Shown: positions 9,790 through 21,349 of the stretch, in pieces | Position numbering within the stretch: the first letter of the stretch is position 1 | Layout of the letters: each line of letters opens with the position of its first letter | Origin: Martelella endophytica | GTDB lineage: Bacteria; Pseudomonadota; Alphaproteobacteria; Rhizobiales; Rhizobiaceae | Direction of reading: 5' to 3' | DNA length: 64,000 nt | NCBI RefSeq assembly: GCF_000960975.1 | Contig: NZ_CP010803.1 | Coordinates: 2,570,405-2,634,404, forward strand | Notes under the pieces: generated by a model | Databases searched by the model: none | Told to the model about the DNA's origin: nothing | The model's input: only the letters and a program-made list of their open reading frames with translations | Made by a program: the position numbers and the translations under genes

Positions 9790-11328
9790 ATGAAAAGCCC
9801 GAATATTGTGCTGATCACAACCGATCAGCAGCACTTCAACGCGCTCGGCGTGAAGGATCCCAAGCTCAAGACCCCCAATCTCGATCGCCTCTGCGGCGAG
9901 GGCACGCGCTTCGAGCGGGCCTATTGCCCGTCTCCGGTCTGCACGCCGTCGCGGGCGAGCATCATCACCGGCCAGTATCCCTCCCATCACGGCGCCTGGA
10001 CCATCGGGGTCAAGCTGCCGGAGGACGTGCCGACGCTGGGCGCACATCTGATGGCGGCCGGCTATTCCACCGCGCTTGTCGGCAAGGCACATTTTCAGCC
10101 GCTTTCGACGGCCGACGGCTCGCAATCGCTCGAATGCCAGCCGGTGCTGCGCGATCTCGATTTCTGGCGCGGCTTCAACCGCGTCTGGTACGGTTTCGAG
10201 CATCTGGAGCTTGCTCGCAATCATGCCGATGAAAGCCATGTGGGCCAGCATTATGCGATCTGGATGGAGGAGAAGGGGCTTCCCGACTGGCGCGACTATT
10301 TCCAGCCGCTGCCGGGCGACGCCGCCGCCAAGGCGCCGAAGGTTGGCCCGAAGGGCGGCTACACCCGCGCCGAGCGCCACTGGAAGCTTCCCGCCGATCT
10401 GCATTACACCACGTGGACGGGCGAGCGCAGCGCTGCCTATCTGAAGGCGCATGCCGGTGACGAGAAGCCGTTCTTTCTGTGGGCAAGCTTCCACGATCCG
10501 CATCCGCCCTACACCGTCAGCGAGCCCTGGGCCTCGATGTACGATCCTGACGCCATGGATGTCGATCAGGTGACACCGGGCGAGCACGACAGAAACCCGC
10601 CGCACTTCGCCATGACCCAGCAGGAAAATCCGGATTTTTCGGCCTGGCACCTGCCCTATCAGGCGCATGGCTGCGAGAGCCATGTCTATCCGGTCGATGA
10701 ACTGAAGAAGGACAAGGCGACCTATTTCGGCATGATGAGCTTCCTTGATGCCGAGATCGGCCGCATTCTCGATACGCTGGACGAACTGGGGCTCACGGAA
10801 AACACGCTTCTGGTGTTCACCACCGATCACGGTCATTTCCTCGGCCAGCACGGTCTCGTCGCCAAGGGACCCTTCCACTACGAGGACATGCTGCGCATCC
10901 CGATGATCGTCCGCATGCCGGGCAAGGTGCCGGCGGGCGTCGTTTCTGAAGATATCCAGAGCCTTGTCGATCTGGCGCCGACTTTTCTCGATGCGGCGGG
11001 GCTGGCCGTTCCGGGAGAAATGCAGGGCGTTTCGCAATGGGACAATTGGCAGGGCGGTGAGGCCGCGCGCGACTTCGCCATCTGCGAAAACCGTCACAAT
11101 CCGGTGATGCCGCATGCCGAGACCTATATCGAGAAGGATGCCAAGGTCACCGTCTATCGCCAGGGCGATTTCGGCGAGCTCTTCGATCTCGTCAACGATC
11201 CGGGCGAGATCAACAATCTCTGGAACGAGCCCGAGGCGGCCACGTTGAAGACCCGTATGCTGCTTGCCATGGTGCAGGGCGTAATGAAATCCGAACCGAC
11301 GCGCATGCCCCGCATCGCCGGGGCGTGA
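9790..11328 (+). CDS. Sulfatase (arylsulfatase/choline-sulfatase-like, formylglycine type)
   Basis: A 512-aa type I sulfatase. The activation motif CTPSR, whose cysteine becomes formylglycine, is present in PVCTPSRASIITGQYP. Metal-binding residues are visible in the N-terminal ITTDQQ segment and the later FTTDHGHFLGQHG segment; VGKAHF matches the conserved lysine/histidine motif. No signal peptide is seen, so it should act in the cytoplasm. The start is supported by ggagg upstream. It lies next to the LysR gene and the ABC importer that ends in a second sulfatase, suggesting desulfation of an imported sulfate ester. The actual substrate (choline sulfate, aryl sulfate, sulfated sugar, or a phosphonate monoester) cannot be read from sequence. 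Confidence 0.9.
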   Translation: MKSPNIVLITTDQQHFNALGVKDPKLKTPNLDRLCGEGTRFERAYCPSPVCTPSRASIITGQYPSHHGAWTIGVKLPEDVPTLGAHLMAAGYSTALVGKAHFQPLSTADGSQSLECQPVLRDLDFWRGFNRVWYGFEHLELARNHADESHVGQHYAIWMEEKGLPDWRDYFQPLPGDAAAKAPKVGPKGGYTRAERHWKLPADLHYTTWTGERSAAYLKAHAGDEKPFFLWASFHDPHPPYTVSEPWASMYDPDAMDVDQVTPGEHDRNPPHFAMTQQENPDFSAWHLPYQAHGCESHVYPVDELKKDKATYFGMMSFLDAEIGRILDTLDELGLTENTLLVFTTDHGHFLGQHGLVAKGPFHYEDMLRIPMIVRMPGKVPAGVVSEDIQSLVDLAPTFLDAAGLAVPGEMQGVSQWDNWQGGEAARDFAICENRHNPVMPHAETYIEKDAKVTVYRQGDFGELFDLVNDPGEINNLWNEPEAATLKTRMLLAMVQGVMKSEPTRMPRIAGA

Positions 11329-11345
11329 GGGCGGCCGACAACACC

Positions 11346-12257
11346 TCAAGGATTTTCCATATCCTCGAAATACGCTGCACACAGTCGCATCAGTTCCTGA
11401 AGCGGCGGATAGTGGCTGATTGCCTTGCGATAGGTGGCGCCGGTATCGGAGTTGCGCCGGCCGAGTTCGATATCGACCGTCAGGATCGGCCGGCCGGGAA
11501 TGCCGAGCGCGGCAGCATCCGGCAGGATGCAGAGGTAATCGCCGTCCTGAAGCAGCCTGAAGATGGCCAGAAGCGAGCTTGAACGCACCCTGATCTGCGG
11601 CAGCCGTCCGGTCCGTTCCATCACCGCATGCAGCGTTTCGGCCTCGTAGACCGGGTCGGCGGAGTAGATGATCCAGGGGTAGCGGTGAACCGCCTCATAG
11701 TCGTCCGCCGCGCAGTTGTGGATCGGATGCCCGGCGCGTGCAACCAGCCTGTCGCAGATGCGGCTGAAGGCTTGCGCGGCAAGGTTCGGATGGTCTCTTT
11801 CGGGCGCATAAAGCCCACCGAAGGAGACATCGATATGTCCGTCGATCAGCGCCTGCGTCGAGCCAGCCGTGCTCGGCGCCATTTCCACGGTCAGGTTGGG
11901 AAAGCGTTCGTGCAGCTTCGACGTCACTGAGGGCAGCACGACCGATGACCAGAGCGGTCCGGCGTGGATGCGCAACTGCCCTTCGGCGCCCGGATCGCTG
12001 CCTGCAAGCTCCGCCTCCGCCAACTCCCAGTCGCGCGACAGCCGGGCGATCGTCGACAGCATCTTCTCGCCGAAAGGGGTCGGGCGCACACCACGGGCGT
12101 GGCGCTCCAGAAGCTGCCGGTCGTAGAAGTCCTCGAGCTGGGCAAGGGAGCGCGACAGCGCCGGCTGGGTGACATTCAGTATTTCGGAAGCCTTGCGCAC
12201 ACTGCCCGCCTCGGCAATGGCACGGAAGCGGAAAAGCAGGCTCATTCGGTCCAGCAT
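11346..12257 (-). CDS. LysR-family transcriptional regulator
   Basis: About 303 aa with an N-terminal winged helix-turn-helix (residues ~5-63: FRAIAEAGSVRKASEILN, TQPALSRSLAQLED) and a C-terminal periplasmic-binding-protein-like inducer domain. The ATG at 12257 is chosen; a TTG three codons upstream is possible. It is transcribed away from the ABC-importer genes across a ~280-bp region and converges with the first sulfatase, 17 bp apart, the usual arrangement for a local LysR activator. The inducer is likely a sulfated compound or its breakdown product (inference from context). Confidence 0.9.
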   Translation of the reverse strand: MLDRMSLLFRFRAIAEAGSVRKASEILNVTQPALSRSLAQLEDFYDRQLLERHARGVRPTPFGEKMLSTIARLSRDWELAEAELAGSDPGAEGQLRIHAGPLWSSVVLPSVTSKLHERFPNLTVEMAPSTAGSTQALIDGHIDVSFGGLYAPERDHPNLAAQAFSRICDRLVARAGHPIHNCAADDYEAVHRYPWIIYSADPVYEAETLHAVMERTGRLPQIRVRSSSLLAIFRLLQDGDYLCILPDAAALGIPGRPILTVDIELGRRNSDTGATYRKAISHYPPLQELMRLCAAYFEDMENP

Positions 12258-12421
12258 AGGTATCAAATTCCATTATCGCTCCTGCGAAGAATGGCATTTG
12301 TTTTCGATAACTTCAATTGCTATCCCCATCGAGTGGGGTGCCAGCGGCAAGGGAGATCGCGGCATCCGGAGGAAATCGTGACATGGAATGCTGGCTGCGC
12401 CCGGTGATGTCTTGCGGGGTA

Positions 12422-12449
12422 TCATTTTCCGCTTTCGTCGCCAAAATGA
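12422..12449. promoter_or_regulatory. Candidate LysR-type operator upstream of the ABC importer
   Basis: A perfect inverted repeat, tcatttt and aaaatga with a 14-base spacer, lies in the LysR/ABC intergenic region about 90 bp before the binding-protein gene. A shorter inverted repeat cccca/tgggg lies at 12324-12338. LysR proteins bind interrupted dyads in such positions. The assignment is inferred. Confidence 0.35.
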
Positions 12450-12536
12450 CAAAAGCCCATTCCTGATCAAACACGGTTCGCACGATAAATTGATGGAGAT
12501 CGGGCTGCGATGTCGCAGCCGCCACAGGGAGGAAAC

Positions 12537-14051
12537 ATGACCCGGAAAATTGTCACCTCGGTCAGCCGCCGCCATTTTCTGGCGGGCGCGTCTGCTCTAG
12601 CCGCCTTCGCGGTCACAGGCGCCGGCCGCGCCTTTGCGCAGCAATTCGATATTCCCGCACCGATCGGCGATTTCAGCGCCGATGGCCCATTCCGCTGGCT
12701 CGACAGCGGCGACCAGAAGGCGACCTTCTACAAGGCGTTCTTCCCCGAATATGCCAAGGCGCGCGATATCGAAGTCGTCTATGACGGCCTGCCCTGGAAC
12801 GAGATCAACCAGGTCCTGCCGCTTGGTATCCGTAACGGCAATGCGCAGGATGTGTTCAACCTGCCGCTCAACATGCCGCCGGCCTATGCCGTCAACGAAG
12901 GCTGGGTGCAGCCCTACGACGACCTGATTCCGGATATCGAAACCTGGAAGAAGGGCTTCCCGGATGGCGCTTTCCTCGAGGGTCTCAACGTCTTCGACGG
13001 CAAGACCTATGGCTTGCCCTATACTTCGGCTCGCGTCACTTCGGCGATGACGCTCTACAACAAGAAATACCTCAACGATGCCGGTTTCGATCCGGAAGCG
13101 ACGCCACTGACCTGGGATACGTTCCGCGAGGCCGCCAACAAGGTGACCGAGATGAACGCCGGCCGGGCCTTCGGCTTCATCCTCGGCGGCAACCAGGTCA
13201 ATCGCTGGTGGGACATCACCCGCACGCTGGCCCAGTCGAACGGCCTTGCCTGCGGTGATACCTCCATCGGCAACGGCATGGATTTCCGCACCGGCGAAAT
13301 CGTCTTCGATGCGGATGAGATCGTCGGCGCGATCGAACTCCTTCTGGCGATGAAGGCCGATGGCTCGATCTTCCCCGGCGTCATGAGCCTCAACGCGCCG
13401 CAGGCGCGTGCGATGACGCCACAGGGCGCGGCTGGCATCATTCTGCAGGGACCGTGGAACATTCCGCAATGGGAGCGCGAAAGCCCGAACTTCGACTTCG
13501 GCGTTGCTCCGCCGCCCGGCTCCGGCAGCCCGCTGTTCGTCGGATCGCTGGCATCGACGTCGAACACGATGTTCATCTATTCGAAATCGAAGAACGCTTC
13601 CGTTGCTGCGGACATGTTCCATTACCTCGGGACCGAGGAAGGGCAGATCGCCTGGGGCAATGTCGTTGGCGCATCCGACCCGCCGATCTTCCCGGCGGCG
13701 GTCGAGCAGTCCACCATGTCGGATCGTTCGAAGAAGGCGCTGCAGATGTTCCAGAACGGCATCCGCATCGCGCCGAATCCTTTCGCGCGCAATCCGGAGC
13801 TGGCGGCCGTCGCCAGCATCTATCAGGAGCCGACCCCGAACGCGCCGCAGACCATCCAGGGCCTGTTCACCGGGCAGACCACGGATATCAAGGGTGAGCT
13901 GACCAAGCTGGTCTCCGCCACCAACAAGGCGCTCGATGCGGCGTTCGAGACCGCCAAGAGCAATGGTGCAAATGTCAGCCGCGACGATCTGGTGTTCCCG
14001 AACTGGGATCCGTCCAAGGATTATGTCGCCGCCGACTACGAGCAGCTCTGA
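12537..14051 (+). CDS. ABC transporter extracellular solute-binding protein (family 1), Tat signal
   Basis: A 504-aa periplasmic binding protein, rather longer than the ~420 aa common for sugar-binding members. The N-terminus has a twin-arginine signal (SRRHFLAGASALAAFAVTG) ending near AFAQQF, so export by Tat is likely. The body shows typical family-1 features such as NLPLNMPPAYAVNEGWVQP and GLPYTSARVTSAMTLYNKK. A strong ggagg lies just before the ATG. It is the first gene of a five-gene set with two permeases, an ATPase and a sulfatase. The ligand is unknown; a sulfated carbohydrate or similar compound is suggested by the sulfatases. Confidence 0.92.
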   Translation: MTRKIVTSVSRRHFLAGASALAAFAVTGAGRAFAQQFDIPAPIGDFSADGPFRWLDSGDQKATFYKAFFPEYAKARDIEVVYDGLPWNEINQVLPLGIRNGNAQDVFNLPLNMPPAYAVNEGWVQPYDDLIPDIETWKKGFPDGAFLEGLNVFDGKTYGLPYTSARVTSAMTLYNKKYLNDAGFDPEATPLTWDTFREAANKVTEMNAGRAFGFILGGNQVNRWWDITRTLAQSNGLACGDTSIGNGMDFRTGEIVFDADEIVGAIELLLAMKADGSIFPGVMSLNAPQARAMTPQGAAGIILQGPWNIPQWERESPNFDFGVAPPPGSGSPLFVGSLASTSNTMFIYSKSKNASVAADMFHYLGTEEGQIAWGNVVGASDPPIFPAAVEQSTMSDRSKKALQMFQNGIRIAPNPFARNPELAAVASIYQEPTPNAPQTIQGLFTGQTTDIKGELTKLVSATNKALDAAFETAKSNGANVSRDDLVFPNWDPSKDYVAADYEQL

Positions 14052-14066
14052 TAACCCTCTATCTTG

Positions 14067-14094
14067 TGCCGGGCGGGTCTAGCGCCGCCCGGCA
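14067..14094 (+). promoter_or_regulatory. Intercistronic stem-loop after the binding-protein gene
   Basis: A perfect 10-bp stem (tgccgggcgg / ccgcccggca) with an 8-base loop lies 15 bp after the binding-protein stop and before the first permease. There is no T-run. Such structures commonly stabilise the upstream mRNA so that the binding protein is made in excess over the membrane subunits; partial termination is the alternative. Confidence 0.55.
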
Positions 14095-14161
14095 TCGACC
14101 ACAAAAGCCATAAAATGGGTCTGCCCAAAGGGTGGGCCTGCTTTGAAAAAAGAGTGCTTCA

Positions 14162-15115
14162 ATGGCCGACACCAACCTGTCAGGAAGTCCGTCGCAGCGC
14201 CTTGGTGCGCGCATATGGGCGAGCCGAACCGACTATCTTTTCCTTGTTCCCGGCATGCTGATTTTCGGGGCGTTCATTCTCTACCCGATCTTCGCCTCCG
14301 AATATTTTTCGCTGCTCAACTGGTCTGGTTTCGACGCGAACGCGAAATTCGTCGGTCTCGCGAACTATGCCGAGCTTTTGCAGGACAGTTTCTTCTGGAA
14401 CGCCTTCAAGCGCTCCTTCATCTTCACGCTCAGCACTGTGCCGGCGCAGATGTTCGTGTCGCTGATCTTCGCGATCATCCTCAACAACAAGCTCCTGAAG
14501 CTCTCCGCGCTGTTCCGCACGCTGATCTTCCTGCCGGTCGTCACCCCGGTTGCCGTCATCGGCATCGTGATGACGATCATGCTGTCGCCGTTCAACGGGC
14601 CGATCAACATGGGCCTGCTCGACCTCAGGCTGCTCGCCCGTCCGCTTGATTTCCTCGGCGATCCCAAGCTGGTGCTGTGGACGCTCGCCGCGATCTACGT
14701 CTGGAAGTGGGTTGGCGTCACCATGGTCTACTGGCTTGCAGCACTGCAGACCGTGCCCGCCGAGCTCTACGAAGCCTGCAAGCTTGACGGCGTCAAGGGC
14801 TGGCAGGTGACGCTCTACGTGGTGATGCCGATGATCATGCCGTTCGCGATCGTCATCGCGCTCATCTCGGCCATCAGCGCGCTCAATGTCTTTCCGCTGA
14901 TCCAGTCGATGACCCAGGGTGGGCCCTATTTCGCCTCGGAAGTGATGGAGGTCTACATCTTCCGCTATGCCTTCGCCACCGCCGGCGCCATACCGCGGCT
15001 TGGCTATGCCAGTGCCGCCGGCGTGTTCTTCGGCCTTTCCATCATGGGCCTGACACTGTTGCAGATCTTCGCCGTACGCCATCTGCGCAACCGGGAGCGT
15101 ACCAATGCCGCGTGA
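14162..15115 (+). CDS. Carbohydrate-type ABC transporter permease (UgpA/MalF-like)
   Basis: A 317-aa integral membrane protein with about six hydrophobic segments, starting at YLFLVPGMLIFGAFILYPI. The permease EAA loop is present in ELYEACKLDGVKGWQ, which contacts the ATPase. It is the first permease of the importer and overlaps the next gene by 11 bp. The start at 14162 follows the intercistronic stem-loop. Confidence 0.93.
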   Translation: MADTNLSGSPSQRLGARIWASRTDYLFLVPGMLIFGAFILYPIFASEYFSLLNWSGFDANAKFVGLANYAELLQDSFFWNAFKRSFIFTLSTVPAQMFVSLIFAIILNNKLLKLSALFRTLIFLPVVTPVAVIGIVMTIMLSPFNGPINMGLLDLRLLARPLDFLGDPKLVLWTLAAIYVWKWVGVTMVYWLAALQTVPAELYEACKLDGVKGWQVTLYVVMPMIMPFAIVIALISAISALNVFPLIQSMTQGGPYFASEVMEVYIFRYAFATAGAIPRLGYASAAGVFFGLSIMGLTLLQIFAVRHLRNRERTNAA

Positions 15116-15968
15116 TGAAAGCGCCGCTATCCGGCAGCCGATGATATCGCCCCGCGCCCGCCGCATCGTCATCTCGATCATTCTGGCCGCGATCTGCTGC
15201 TTCTGGATCTATCCGCTGTTGTGGATGGTCTCGGCCTCGCTCAAGGACAATGCCGCGATCTTCGCCAATGAGGGGCTGATCCCGAGCAAGCCGACGATCG
15301 CGAATTATCTCAGGGCGTGGAAGGAAGCGCATATCGGCGCCTACTTCTTCAACACCGTCTTCGTTACCGTCGGTTCGGTGGTCATCGTGACGATCTCGTC
15401 GTCGATGATGGGCTATGTGCTCGGGCGACGACGTTTCGTCGGACGCCGGCTGGTGTTCGCGCTGATCGCCTTCACCATCTTCGTGCCGCAGGGCTACACC
15501 ATCATCCCGGTGTTCGATCTTCTGACCCGGCTTGGCATCGGTCAGTCGCTCTGGGGCGTGATGCTTGCCACCTGCGGCGGTTCATTCGTCATCTTCGTGC
15601 TGCTGTTCGCCGGCTATTTCAGCCAGATCCCGAACGAGCTCGAAGAGGCTGCCAAGATGGATGGCGTCAGCTTCATCAAGACCTTCTGGTACGTGATGCT
15701 GCCGCTTTCCAAGCCGATCGTCGTGACCGTGATCGTCATGCAGACGCTCTATGCCTGGAACGACTTCCTGCTGCCATTGGTGGTCACCCTTGCCAATCCC
15801 GCTATCCGCACGCTCTCGGTCGGTGTCTATGCCTTCCGTGGCGAGAACTTCATCGACTGGGGCGGCATGACGGCGGCCTCGACCATCTCCATCCTTCCGG
15901 TGGTGATCCTGTTCCTGTTCCTGCAGCGCTACTTCATCGACGGCCTCGCCGGCGCGGTGAAGGGCTGA
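15105..15968 (+). CDS. Carbohydrate-type ABC transporter permease (UgpE/MalG-like)
   Basis: A 287-aa inner-membrane permease with about six transmembrane segments. The EAA loop appears as ELEEAAKMDGVSFIKTFW, and the C-terminal region QTLYAWNDFLLPLVV is typical of the MalG/UgpE side. Its start codon lies inside the end of the first permease gene, so the two are probably translated together and form the heterodimeric channel. Confidence 0.93.
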   Translation: MPRDESAAIRQPMISPRARRIVISIILAAICCFWIYPLLWMVSASLKDNAAIFANEGLIPSKPTIANYLRAWKEAHIGAYFFNTVFVTVGSVVIVTISSSMMGYVLGRRRFVGRRLVFALIAFTIFVPQGYTIIPVFDLLTRLGIGQSLWGVMLATCGGSFVIFVLLFAGYFSQIPNELEEAAKMDGVSFIKTFWYVMLPLSKPIVVTVIVMQTLYAWNDFLLPLVVTLANPAIRTLSVGVYAFRGENFIDWGGMTAASTISILPVVILFLFLQRYFIDGLAGAVKG

Positions 15969-15992
15969 GCGCGCTCAATTCGGAGACCAAGC

Positions 15993-17072
<1,080 letters not shown>

Positions 17073-17096
17073 TCCACCGAGACAGAAAGCGTTTCC

Positions 17097-18641
<1,545 letters not shown>

Positions 18642-18648
18642 AGGATTA

Positions 18649-18882
18649 TCCGCAAAGCCCCCAACCGATCTCCCCCCCTTGAGGGGTTGCTAACCGCAAA
18701 TGGCCTTACGGCTTGCTCCAGATACTCTCTCCCGCCTGCGGGAGAGATGCCCCGAAAGGGGCAGTGAGGGTGAAGCAGGGTTGCCGTTCGTGAGGGCGTT
18801 TGCGTGGATAAGCTTCCCCCCTCACTGTCGCTGTCGCGACATCTCTCCCCTCCGGGGCGAGAAGAGGCGCGGGCTTTGCGGA
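18649..18882. repeat. Composite inverted intergenic repeat (rhizobial REP/RIME-like)
   Basis: Nested symmetry fills the 295-bp gap between the sulfatase and the pseudouridine synthase. Outer arms: tccgcaaagccc (18649-18660) and gggctttgcgga (18871-18882). Inner arms of 31 nt begin gggagagatg and end agtgaggg (18740-18770); the reverse complement is at 18819-18849. The two inner arms differ in their central 13 bases, yet each centre is itself palindromic (ccccgaaaggggc; tcgcgacagcgac). This is typical of paired REP-type palindromes. No gene is seen in it. Confidence 0.7.
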
Positions 18883-18936
18883 AAAGCCAGATGCTTCTCG
18901 GCAAGAGGCGTGTTGTTTCGGTACACCGGCTTTTGC

Positions 18937-19701
18937 TTACTTCCCGACATCCCGCCTGAGCGCTTCGACTTCGGCTTCGGTCAGCGCCCTGACCGCACCC
19001 TTGCCGAGGTCGCCGAGTTCGAGTGAGCCGAACCGCACCCGCACCAGCCGCAGGCAGGCCGTGTCGAGTGCTGCCAGCATGCGGCGGATCTGGCGGTTGC
19101 GGCCCTCGGTGAGCACGATTTCGATCCAGGAATTGCGCTCGCCGGCGCGCAGCAGACTGACGGATTTCGCCGACAGGAACTCGCCCTCATCCTCGACGCC
19201 GGCGATCAGTGCCCCGATCAGCGCATCGTCGGCGATGCGGTCGATCTGCACGTGGTAGGTCTTTGCCACGTGGGTTTCGGGGTCCAGCAGCGCCTGGGCG
19301 AACTCGGTGTCATTGGTGAAGACCAGCAGCCCTTCGCTTGCCATATCGAGGCGACCGACAGGGGAGATGTGAACATCTGAAAAACCGCCGAGGCAATCGA
19401 ACACCGTCGGCCGGCCTTCGGGGTCCTGCCGCGTGGTGACGACCCCGCGCGGCTTGTTCAGCATCAGGTGAACACGATCGGTTGCGGCAACAGGCTTGCC
19501 GTCGACGGCAAGCCGCGCGGCCGCAAGGTCGAGCCAGGCGGTCGGGTCGGTCACCGTCCGGCCGTCGAGCGAGACCCGGCCGGCGCGAACCAGCGCCTCG
19601 GCTTCGGTGCGCGAGCAATAGCCAAGCTTGGAGAGCGCGCGTGCGATCATCACGCGCTTGCCACCCTCGGTCCGGGCCTTGCGGATATTGCCTCGCTTCA
19701 T
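18937..19701 (-). CDS. Pseudouridine synthase, RluB/RluE/RsuA family
   Basis: A 254-aa rRNA pseudouridine synthase. An S4 RNA-binding domain occupies residues ~15-60 (SKLGYCSRTEAEALVRAGRV) and the catalytic aspartate lies in the motif GRLDMASEGLLVFTND. RLDxxSxGL is diagnostic for the RsuA branch, which modifies 16S or 23S rRNA (RsuA, RluB, RluE, RluF). The ATG at 19701 is chosen because the sequence before it lacks family resemblance and a purine-rich stretch precedes this start. The exact target uridine cannot be decided here. Confidence 0.88.
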   Translation of the reverse strand: MKRGNIRKARTEGGKRVMIARALSKLGYCSRTEAEALVRAGRVSLDGRTVTDPTAWLDLAAARLAVDGKPVAATDRVHLMLNKPRGVVTTRQDPEGRPTVFDCLGGFSDVHISPVGRLDMASEGLLVFTNDTEFAQALLDPETHVAKTYHVQIDRIADDALIGALIAGVEDEGEFLSAKSVSLLRAGERNSWIEIVLTEGRNRQIRRMLAALDTACLRLVRVRFGSLELGDLGKGAVRALTEAEVEALRRDVGK

Positions 19702-19813
19702 GCGCCGCCTCTCACCGCCGGGCGCGACAAAAGGATTCCGTTTGTCCCGCCGATGCGTTATTCGGTTTCTGCTCCGGCCATAACCGACCATAGCTGAGTT
19801 TGGAAGCGAAACG

Positions 19814-20734
19814 ATGCCGATTGATGATGATGTGACCCGCGAACTGGTGACGCTGCGCGACTACTGGCGCTACGCGATCTCGCGCTTCAATGCCGCCGAT
19901 CTTGCCTATGGCCACGGCACCTCGACGGCGGGCGACGATGCCGCCTTCCTGCTGCTCGATTCGCTGGAGCTTCCGATCGATGTGCTCGACCCGTTTCTGG
20001 ATGCCAGACTCCTGCCCGCCGAGCGGCGGCTATTGGCTGAACGCATCGAGGACCGCGTGACGACGCGCAGGCCCTCGTCCTACATCACCGGCCGCGCCTA
20101 TATCCAGGGCGTGCGCTTCTTCGTCGACGAGCGGGTGATCGTGCCGCGCTCGCATATCGGGGAGCTCCTGTTTTCGGAATATCTGGAGCAGGAAGGCTCG
20201 TCCTTCCTGCCGGATCCGATGAGTGTCGAGACGGCTGCCGATATCTGCACCGGCTCCGGCTGTCTGGCCATCCTTGCCGCGAAGTTCCTGCCGAACGCCA
20301 CCGTCGACGCCGTCGATCTGTCCGAGGACGCGCTCGAGGTTGCCAGGCGCAATGTCACCGAGCACGAGGTGGAGGAGCAGGTCAACCTGATTGCGGGCGA
20401 TCTGTTCGCGCCGCTTGCAGGTCGGCGCTACGATCTGATCATCACCAATCCCCCCTATGTCGACCACGATGCCATGGACGGCTATCCCGCCGAATACCAG
20501 GCCGAGCCGGCGATGGCGCATGACGGCGGTGTCGACGGGCTCGATCTGGTCCGGACCATCCTCAGGACGGCGTCTGATCATCTCAATCCCGGCGGCGGGC
20601 TGCTCTGCGAGATCGGCTCCGGCCGCGAAATCCTCGAAGAGGAGTTTCCGGCCCTCGACTTCGTCTGGATCGAGACCGAGAACTCGCAGGATGCCGTGTT
20701 CTGGATTTCCGCCGAGGACCTTGCCGCGGCCTGA
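19814..20734 (+). CDS. prmB: 50S ribosomal protein L3 N5-glutamine methyltransferase
   Basis: A 306-aa SAM-dependent methyltransferase of the HemK/PrmB type, which methylates a glutamine in ribosomal protein L3. The SAM-binding motif is DICTGSGCLAI and the glutamine-recognising motif NPPYVDHD is present. The N-terminal helical domain (FNAADLAYGHGTSTAGDDAA) favours PrmB over the release-factor enzyme PrmC. It is divergent from the pseudouridine synthase, 112 bp apart. Confidence 0.92.
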   Translation: MPIDDDVTRELVTLRDYWRYAISRFNAADLAYGHGTSTAGDDAAFLLLDSLELPIDVLDPFLDARLLPAERRLLAERIEDRVTTRRPSSYITGRAYIQGVRFFVDERVIVPRSHIGELLFSEYLEQEGSSFLPDPMSVETAADICTGSGCLAILAAKFLPNATVDAVDLSEDALEVARRNVTEHEVEEQVNLIAGDLFAPLAGRRYDLIITNPPYVDHDAMDGYPAEYQAEPAMAHDGGVDGLDLVRTILRTASDHLNPGGGLLCEIGSGREILEEEFPALDFVWIETENSQDAVFWISAEDLAAA

Positions 20735-20770
20735 GGGCCGATAAATCCACGCTTGATTTAATTCACATTT

Positions 20771-20789
20771 GCCGGGACACTCGCCCGGC
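20771..20789. promoter_or_regulatory. GC-rich hairpin upstream of the thioesterase gene
   Basis: gccggg and cccggc pair around a 7-base loop in the 79-bp gap between prmB and the thioesterase gene. It could be a terminator for prmB or a leader structure; there is no T-run. Confidence 0.35.
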
Positions 20790-20813
20790 CTTTCAGCACC
20801 ACGAGGATTGACG

Positions 20814-21308
20814 ATGGACCGTGCCCACGACCCGAGCCAGCTCGAGATGGTTGTTCTCATGTCGCCTGATATGGCGAACTTTTCAGGAAAGGTGCACGGC
20901 GGTGCGCTTCTGAACCTGCTGGACCGCGTCGCCTTTTCCTGCGCATCGCGCTATTCGCAGGATTACGTCGTGACGCTCTCGGTCGATCAGGTCACATTCC
21001 GCGAACCGATCGATGTCGGCGAGCTCGTCACCTTCCGCGCTTCGGTGAACTATACCGGTCGCACTTCGATGGAAGTCGGTATCCGGGTCGAGGCTGAAAA
21101 TGTCCGCACCGGCCAGCGCCGCCACACCAATTCCTGCTATTTCACCATGGTCGCCGTCGACGAGAACGGCAAGCCGACCCCGGTCCCGAAGCTCGACATT
21201 TCCTCACCCGATAAGGCGCGCCGCTTCAAGGAGGCCCAGATGCGCCACACGCTGCGGCGTGAATATGAGGCCCGGTTCAAGGAGTTGAAGGCTGACGGCG
21301 GGAACTGA
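20814..21308 (+). CDS. Acyl-CoA thioesterase (hot-dog fold, YciA/cytosolic type)
   Basis: A 164-aa single hot-dog thioesterase that hydrolyses acyl-CoA. The family motif around GKVHGGALLNLLDRVAFSCASRY, where N/G-HGG-D residues form the active site region, and the later VTFREPIDVGELV strand match the YciA/BFIT group. The charged C-terminal tail is longer than in minimal members. The ATG at 20814 directly precedes the conserved N-terminus. The substrate chain length is not predictable. Confidence 0.85.
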   Translation: MDRAHDPSQLEMVVLMSPDMANFSGKVHGGALLNLLDRVAFSCASRYSQDYVVTLSVDQVTFREPIDVGELVTFRASVNYTGRTSMEVGIRVEAENVRTGQRRHTNSCYFTMVAVDENGKPTPVPKLDISSPDKARRFKEAQMRHTLRREYEARFKELKADGGN

Positions 21309-21316
21309 GAGCTCGC

Positions 21317-21335
21317 GCCTCACCCGGTGTGAGGC
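21317..21335. terminator. Hairpin between convergent thioesterase gene and lepA
   Basis: gcctcac and gtgaggc form a perfect 7-bp stem with a 5-base loop between the two convergent stop codons. There is no long T-run, so terminator function is likely from position but not certain. Confidence 0.5.
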
Positions 21336-21349
21336 GGCGGCAGAGCTGC

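Noticed and set aside
12195..12297. Alternative start for a frame overlapping the LysR gene, with a better ribosome site
   Set aside because: That frame is out of register with the clear LysR helix-turn-helix; the LysR frame was kept.
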